From Methylomonas rosea (GTDB lineage Bacteria > Pseudomonadota > Gammaproteobacteria > Methylococcales > Methylomonadaceae), in contig NZ_JANIBL010000023.1 in NCBI RefSeq assembly GCF_024505055.1, forward strand, positions 1 through 64,000: a DNA stretch of 64,000 nt. The letters are read 5' to 3'. Position 1 is the first letter of the stretch, and each line of letters starts with the position of its first letter. The notes under the pieces were generated by a model that saw nothing but the letters and a program-made list of their open reading frames with translations, had not been told where the DNA came from and ran no database searches. Position numbers and translations under genes: made by a program. Positions 59,108-64,000 of this stretch are shown piece after piece.

Positions 59108-60024
59108 TGGCAAAACGTAAGTCCGGGCGCGATGTGCATGGCATCGTGCTGCTCGACAAACGTTTGGGTGTGTCGTCCAACCAGGCTTTGCAGGAAGTCA
59201 GGCGATTGTTCAATGCCAAAAAGGCGGGTCATACCGGGGCGCTGGATCCGTTAGCGACTGGTTTGTTGCCCTTATGCTTTGGCGAGGCGACCAAGGTATC
59301 GGCTTTAATGCTGGATGACGATAAGCGTTATCAGGTAACGATACAGCTTGGCGTAATGACCGATACCGGCGACAGCGAAGGTAAAATTGTCGCCGAAATG
59401 CCGATGCCGGCGCTGGATGACAGGCGATTGCAGTCTTGTTTGCAGCATTTCACCGGGCCTATAGAGCAGGTGCCACCGATGTATTCGGCACTCAAGCATC
59501 AAGGCAAGAAGTTATATGAGTTGGCTAGGGAAGGCAAAACCGTAGAACGGCAGCCCAGGGCAATCACCATTTATGAATTGCACTTATTAAGTGTCGATGC
59601 CGAAGCGGGGCAATTGACGCTGGATGTATTTTGCTCCAAAGGTACTTATATCCGTTCGCTGGCCGAAGATATTGGTCACTGGTTGGGGACCTGCGGCACG
59701 GTAACCGCGCTACGCAGAACTAAGGCCGGTATGTTCGATCTGGATCAGGCCTATACCTTGCAGCAGTTGCAGGCCATGGACTTCGCGCAATTGCAGAATA
59801 CCTTGATCGCGCTGGATGTGCCGCTGCAAAGCATACCGGATGTATCCTTGTCTTTGGAGCAAGCCGAAAAAATTAAGCTGGGGCAGCGCATTGTCTTTAG
59901 CGGCGGTATGGCCGGCCAGGTCAGAATATACTCCCCGGAAGCCTTTTTGGGGTTGGGGGAAATCCTATTGGATGGTAAACTAGCGCCGAAAAAACTATTT
60001 CATTTGGATAGTCAATCAACTTGA
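59107..60024 (+). CDS. truB: tRNA pseudouridine(55) synthase
   Basis: TruB makes pseudouridine 55 in the tRNA T loop. The 305 aa protein has GIVLLDKRLGVSSNQAL, the catalytic Asp in HTGALDPLATGLLPLCFGEATK (in parts, ~38-58), YSALKHQGKKLYELAREG (~125-142) and CSKGTYIRSLAEDIG (~178-192). A C-terminal PUA-like domain is present. The ATG shares its first base with the rbfA stop. Confidence 0.96.
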   Translation: MAKRKSGRDVHGIVLLDKRLGVSSNQALQEVRRLFNAKKAGHTGALDPLATGLLPLCFGEATKVSALMLDDDKRYQVTIQLGVMTDTGDSEGKIVAEMPMPALDDRRLQSCLQHFTGPIEQVPPMYSALKHQGKKLYELAREGKTVERQPRAITIYELHLLSVDAEAGQLTLDVFCSKGTYIRSLAEDIGHWLGTCGTVTALRRTKAGMFDLDQAYTLQQLQAMDFAQLQNTLIALDVPLQSIPDVSLSLEQAEKIKLGQRIVFSGGMAGQVRIYSPEAFLGLGEILLDGKLAPKKLFHLDSQST

Positions 60025-60133
60025 TTATTCAGGAAAAAACCGCAAAGTTTCTACACCCTATTGTGGAAACGCGGCTACATGGTCATCACGCGATGGCCTT
60101 TATTCAATCAAAATTAATCGATAGGGATTAAGA

Positions 60134-60403
60134 ATGTCATTAACCGCAGAACAAAAGAAAGCCATTGTTGAAGAGTATCGTTTGTCAGACACCGATACCG
60201 GTTCAACCGAAGTCCAAGTTGCCTTGTTGACCGCCAACATTAACCAACTGACTCCGCATTTTGCTACACATAAAAAAGACAATCACTCGCGCCGCGGCTT
60301 GCTGCGCATGGTAAACCAACGCCGAAAATTGTTGGATTACCTGAAAAACACCGAAGTTGCACGTTACCGTTCTTTGATCGAACGTTTGGGCATCCGTAAG
60401 TAG
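60134..60403 (+). CDS. rpsO: 30S ribosomal protein S15
   Basis: S15 binds 16S rRNA helices and starts platform assembly. The 89 aa protein has [20 protein letters not shown] and [25 protein letters not shown] (in parts), diagnostic. The 109-base leader contains an imperfect hairpin (about 60038-60075) that could be part of S15 autoregulation, which is known in E. coli. Confidence 0.98.
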   Translation: MSLTAEQKKAIVEEYRLSDTDTGSTEVQVALLTANINQLTPHFATHKKDNHSRRGLLRMVNQRRKLLDYLKNTEVARYRSLIERLGIRK

Positions 60404-60414
60404 CACCAAAACTG

Positions 60415-60444
60415 GAAACGGCGCATCGGGCGCCGTTTCTGCTT
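60415..60444 (+). terminator. Terminator or processing hairpin after rpsO
   Basis: GAAACGGCGC (60415-60424) pairs perfectly with GCGCCGTTTC (60430-60439), loop ATCGG, weak T tract. In E. coli the rpsO-pnp space carries both a terminator and an RNase III site; this hairpin takes that place. Confidence 0.7.
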
Positions 60445-60487
60445 TAAGGCACATTTCAGCATAACCTTTAAACAAAGGAACCTTATA

Positions 60488-62566
60488 GTGAATCCTATCA
60501 GGAAAGAATTTCAGTACGGCGATCGTCTCGTCACCTTATCCACCGGTGAAATTGCCCGCCAAGCCAATGGCGCGGTGATGATCGATGTCGAAGGCACCTC
60601 GCTGCTGGTGACAGTGGTAGGTAAAAAAGAAGCTAGCGGCGGCGATTTTTTTCCGCTTACCGTTAACTACCAGGAAAAAGCATTTGCGGCCGGTAAAATC
60701 CCAGGCGGATTTTTCAAACGCGAAGGCCGTCCCAGCGAAACAGAAACCCTGATTTCCCGCCTGATCGACAGACCGATTCGTCCGCTGTTTCCGGAAGGCT
60801 TCACTAACGAAGTGCAGATTATTGCTACTGTCGTGTCACTGAACCCTGAAGTGGATACCGAAATTCCAGCCCTATTAGGAGCTTCTGCGGCCTTGGCCGT
60901 TTCCGGTTTACCTTTTAACGGTCCGTTGGGCGCGGCTTGCGTCGGCTATAAAGACGGCAGTTATTTGCTGAATCCGGACAAACCTGCACTGAAAGAATCG
61001 CAACTGCAATTAGTGGTTGCCGGTACTCAGCATGCGGTATTGATGGTCGAATCCGAAGCGGATTTGCTGTCGGAAGAAGTGATGTTGGGCGCGGTATTGT
61101 TCGGTCACGAACAAATGCAAGTGGCGATCAACGCGATTAACGAATTTGCTGCTGCCGTCGGTACACCCGCTGTGGCCTGGACACCAGCAGAAACCAATAC
61201 TGCATTAAAAGCAGCAGTGGCCGCCGAAGCCGAGCAAAGCATCAAAGCGGCTTACCAAGTCGCGGAAAAACTGGTTAGACAAGACACGCTGAGTGCTATC
61301 AGAAGCGCGGTAGTTGAAAAGCTGACTGCCGATGGCCTGTATAACGAAAAAGACATCCGTAACGTCATCGAGCATCTGGAATACGACGTCGTGCGCGGTG
61401 CGATTCTGAATGATCGTAAACGTATCGACGGCCGCGACTTGACCACGGTTAGACCGATTACCGTTAGAACCGGCGTGTTGCCTAGAACCCATGGTTCTGC
61501 ATTGTTTACCCGCGGTGAAACCCAAGCCTTGGTTGTCGCGACTCTGGGTACCGAGCGCGATGCGCAAATCATCGATGCACTGTCCGGCGAGTACAAAGAT
61601 CCGTTCATGCTGCATTACAACTTCCCGCCGTATAGCGTTGGCGAAACCGGTTTTGTCGGTTCGCCAAAGCGTCGCGAAATCGGCCACGGCCGCTTGGCGA
61701 AACGCGGCGTAGCGGCAGTATTGCCTAACATGGCGGAGTTTCCTTATGTGATCCGCGTGGTTTCGGAAATCACCGAGTCTAATGGTTCCAGCTCCATGGC
61801 CTCAGTCTGCGGTAGCAGCTTGGCGCTGATGGATGCCGGCGTGCCTATCAAAGCCCCGGTTGCCGGTATCGCGATGGGTCTGATCAAGGAAGGCGATAAA
61901 TTTGCGGTATTGTCAGACATCCTGGGTGACGAAGATCACTTGGGCGACATGGACTTTAAAGTGGCCGGTTCCGAAAACGGCGTGACCGCGCTGCAAATGG
62001 ACATCAAGATCGACGGTATCACCGCCGAGATCATGAAGGTCGCGCTGGAACAAGCCAAACAAGGCCGTCTGCACATTTTGGGCGAGATGAACAAAGCCTT
62101 GTCCAGCACCCGTTCCGAAATGTCCGACTTTGCGCCGCGCATCATCACCTTCAAAATCGATCCGGCTAAAATCCGCGAAGTTATCGGTAAGGGCGGCGTA
62201 ACCATCCGCGCCATCACCGAACAAACCGGCGCCAGCATCGATTTGACCGATGACGGCGTGGTTAACGTTGCCTCCGTCGACAGAGCGGCCGGCGAAGAAG
62301 CCAGACGTATGATCGAAGAAATCACCGCCGAAGTCGAAGTGGGTAAAACCTACGAAGGCAAAGTGGTACGCTTGATGGACTTCGGTGCATTCGTCACCAT
62401 TCTGCCGGGCAAAGACGGCTTGGTGCATATTTCGCAAATCTCCGACGAGCGCGTTGAAAAAGTCAGCGACAAACTGTCGGAAGGCGATGTGGTAAAAGTC
62501 AAAGTACTGGAAATCGACCGTCAAGGCCGCGTGCGCTTGAGCATGAAAGAAGTCGATAGCGAATAA
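60488..62566 (+). CDS. pnp: Polyribonucleotide nucleotidyltransferase (PNPase)
   Basis: PNPase degrades RNA 3' to 5' with phosphate and is a degradosome component. The 692 aa protein has two RNase PH domains (~10-215; ~310-545; [46 protein letters not shown]), a KH domain (~553-610; [21 protein letters not shown]) and an S1 domain (~620-690; [28 protein letters not shown] in parts). GTG start. Confidence 0.97.
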   Translation: MNPIRKEFQYGDRLVTLSTGEIARQANGAVMIDVEGTSLLVTVVGKKEASGGDFFPLTVNYQEKAFAAGKIPGGFFKREGRPSETETLISRLIDRPIRPLFPEGFTNEVQIIATVVSLNPEVDTEIPALLGASAALAVSGLPFNGPLGAACVGYKDGSYLLNPDKPALKESQLQLVVAGTQHAVLMVESEADLLSEEVMLGAVLFGHEQMQVAINAINEFAAAVGTPAVAWTPAETNTALKAAVAAEAEQSIKAAYQVAEKLVRQDTLSAIRSAVVEKLTADGLYNEKDIRNVIEHLEYDVVRGAILNDRKRIDGRDLTTVRPITVRTGVLPRTHGSALFTRGETQALVVATLGTERDAQIIDALSGEYKDPFMLHYNFPPYSVGETGFVGSPKRREIGHGRLAKRGVAAVLPNMAEFPYVIRVVSEITESNGSSSMASVCGSSLALMDAGVPIKAPVAGIAMGLIKEGDKFAVLSDILGDEDHLGDMDFKVAGSENGVTALQMDIKIDGITAEIMKVALEQAKQGRLHILGEMNKALSSTRSEMSDFAPRIITFKIDPAKIREVIGKGGVTIRAITEQTGASIDLTDDGVVNVASVDRAAGEEARRMIEEITAEVEVGKTYEGKVVRLMDFGAFVTILPGKDGLVHISQISDERVEKVSDKLSEGDVVKVKVLEIDRQGRVRLSMKEVDSE

Positions 62567-62592
62567 GTTTAAATTCGTTCGACTCCGCATGA

Positions 62593-62616
62593 AAGGGCCG
62601 TAAGGCCCTTTTTTTG
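62593..62616 (+). terminator. Terminator after pnp
   Basis: AAGGGCC (62593-62599), GTAA loop, GGCCCTT (62604-62610), then a T run. It probably ends the long rimP-pnp operon. Confidence 0.9.
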
Positions 62617-62771
62617 TGACTGAAATTTTGTTGAGCTATGAATGTCTGTTGACTTTTTAGATGGGGCTTAGCAGTATTGACTCCTAATTGTCCTGTTAAA
62701 ACGGTTGAGCGGCATTGATCATTTATTCGTCAGTGCTCAAGGTTTAATTTTATGCTGAGGTTCCAAAGCGC

Positions 62772-64000
62772 ATGAGCACTGCCAAATTCGACACGATTGG
62801 ACAATACCTCCTCAAACGCCTATATCAGGCCGGTGTAAAAGACATCTTTGGTGTGCCTGGCGACTATGTGCTGGGCTTTTACGATCTGATGATAAAAAGT
62901 CAGGTTCGGCATATCGGCACTACCAGGGAAGATTCGGCAGCCTTTGCGGCCGACGGTTACGCGCGTTGCGTGGGCATGGGCGCGTTAGCGGTGACATACG
63001 GCGTCGGTGCCTTAAACACAGTCAATGCGATTGCCGGCGCTTACGCAGAATCCTCGCCGGTGGTGCTTATCAGCGGCGCACCTGGCGTCAGCGAGCAAAA
63101 AGACGATCCGTTAATCCACCATCGTTTTGGGCCTTTTACGTTCCAGCGGGAAATTTTTGAACGGATTAGCTGTGCGTCGGTGGTGCTAAACGATCCGGTT
63201 ATCGCCTTTCGACAAATCGATCATGCCATCGAGGCCGCGCGCCGTTTTTGTAAGCCGGTTTACATCGAACTTCCCCGTGATTTGGTCATGGCGGAAGGCT
63301 ATCCGATGCCGACCGAGACCGTCGAAAAATTTACCAGTGACCAAGCCGCTTTATCCGAAGCGATTGCCGAAACCATGATGCTGTTATCAAAAGCCGTGTC
63401 GCCAATGATCGTGGCGGGTGTCGAATTGCATAGACGCGGGCTGCAAGGGGCTTTGGCCAATTTTGTTGAACGTACCGGCTTGCCCGTGGTTGCCACGCTA
63501 ACCGGTAAGTCGGTGATGTCCGAGCGGCATCCAGCTTACCTGGGGATTTACGAAGGTGCGATGAGTTCTGAGGCAGTGCGCGACAGAGTCGAAAAGTCCG
63601 ATTTGCTGTTGATGCTGGGCGTGACCTTGAATGAAATCGATACCGGCATTTATACGGCAAAACTAAATTCCCATTCGACCATCCGCGCGGCTTTGAACGA
63701 GGTGGTGATCAGTGCGCATCGTTATCCTGGCATCGCCTTGGAAGATTTTCTCGGTGCCTTGGCCGGCTCGGTTGGCACATCCAGCGGAGAAGGAGTGGTT
63801 CCGAGCCTGGAGCCGCCAGTAAGCATTGCGTTTCCCGAGACCGACCGGCCAATTACTACAGTTCGATTGGTTGAGAGGCTAAATAGTGCGCTGAGTAATG
63901 ACATGATAGTGGTGTGCGATGTCGGCGATTGCCTGTTTGCCGCTATCGATTTACGTGTCCACGAGCAAAGCGAGTTTCTGGCTTCGGCTTTTTACACCAC
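62772..64000 (+). CDS. TPP-dependent 2-keto acid decarboxylase (partial)
   Basis: The first 409 codons of a pyruvate/indolepyruvate decarboxylase-type enzyme; it runs off the window. The start is ATG at 62772. Visible: KRLYQAGVKDIFGVPGDYVLGFYDLM near the N-terminus, the catalytic Glu in TREDSAAFAADGYAR (~57-71), SGAPGVSEQKDDPLIHHRFGPF with the HH pair of non-oxidative decarboxylases, and a CDVGDCLFA segment near the TPP domain. Substrate (pyruvate, 2-oxoacid or other) cannot be settled from half a protein. Separate from the rimP operon, behind the pnp terminator. Confidence 0.88.
   Translation, partial: MSTAKFDTIGQYLLKRLYQAGVKDIFGVPGDYVLGFYDLMIKSQVRHIGTTREDSAAFAADGYARCVGMGALAVTYGVGALNTVNAIAGAYAESSPVVLISGAPGVSEQKDDPLIHHRFGPFTFQREIFERISCASVVLNDPVIAFRQIDHAIEAARRFCKPVYIELPRDLVMAEGYPMPTETVEKFTSDQAALSEAIAETMMLLSKAVSPMIVAGVELHRRGLQGALANFVERTGLPVVATLTGKSVMSERHPAYLGIYEGAMSSEAVRDRVEKSDLLLMLGVTLNEIDTGIYTAKLNSHSTIRAALNEVVISAHRYPGIALEDFLGALAGSVGTSSGEGVVPSLEPPVSIAFPETDRPITTVRLVERLNSALSNDMIVVCDVGDCLFAAIDLRVHEQSEFLASAFYT

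Overview
The window looks like a chromosomal segment of a gammaproteobacterium, most probably a type I methanotroph of the Methylomonas kind. This rests on general features: a hisZ-purA pair, a FlrB/FlrC-led fliEFGHIJK run, PEP-CTERM surface proteins with a PrsT-type TPR protein, PEP synthase, and strongly gammaproteobacterial rpsF-rpsR-rplI and rimP-nusA-infB-rbfA-truB-rpsO-pnp clusters. No methane or methanol oxidation gene is present, so the genus-level placement is inference.

Layout. 1-5.6 kb: hisZ, purA, a mercaptopyruvate-type sulfurtransferase with a PIG3-like quinone oxidoreductase on the minus strand, and argC. 5.7-9.5 kb (minus): a small PEP-CTERM protein and the large TPR protein PrsT. 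9.7-19.3 kb (plus): flagellar regulators flrB-flrC, then fliE-F-G-H-I-J-K, mostly overlapping, i.e. the MS ring, the C-ring protein FliG, the export ATPase complex and hook-length control. 19.4-22.5 kb: rpsF-rpsR-DUF2232-rplI and hldD. 22.6-24.9 kb: a FIST sensor gene overlapping a PAS-GGDEF diguanylate cyclase gene. 25-28.8 kb: PEP synthase and a second PEP-CTERM protein behind a sigma54-like promoter. 29.2-32 kb (minus): a soluble chemoreceptor with four 91-residue HAMP-like repeats. 32.6-39.6 kb: waaA, argG, a two-TM protein of unknown function, a small cytochrome c, cysG, a TusA-like protein, a HAD-IB phosphatase and rppH. 39.6-49.6 kb is a long minus-strand block: cpdA, a GDP-mannose hydrolase-like Nudix protein, argA, a membrane-anchored Schlafen AlbA_2-type protein, a PIN nuclease plus AAA ATPase pair, ilvD, an SH3/YgiM-like protein, argF and argD. 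49.9-53.4 kb: a small protein of unknown function, dhaL facing dhaK, a HAD-IIA phosphatase and two identical tRNA-Phe genes. 53.7-62.6 kb: a promoter, a structured leader with tandem terminators, then rimP-nusA-infB-rbfA-truB-rpsO-pnp. The window ends inside a TPP-dependent 2-keto acid decarboxylase.

How it works together. Most of the window is core metabolism (arginine, branched-chain, purine and histidine synthesis, siroheme), translation and RNA processing, motility and envelope. Arginine genes are scattered (argC, argG, argA, argF-argD) rather than in one operon. Second-messenger functions appear three times (FIST/GGDEF, CpdA and the chemoreceptor).

Most unusual items. (1) A translationally coupled, AT-richer AAA ATPase-PIN nuclease gene pair, followed on the same strand by a membrane-anchored AlbA_2 protein; it resembles a two- or three-gene defence or toxin module. 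(2) A rimP leader that can fold into a three-way junction with an alternative pairing, followed by terminators inside the leader, suggesting attenuation of the whole translation operon. (3) A PEP-CTERM protein whose predicted signal cleavage leaves an N-terminal histidine. (4) A poly-HAMP soluble chemoreceptor. (5) A convergent, split dhaK/dhaL arrangement.
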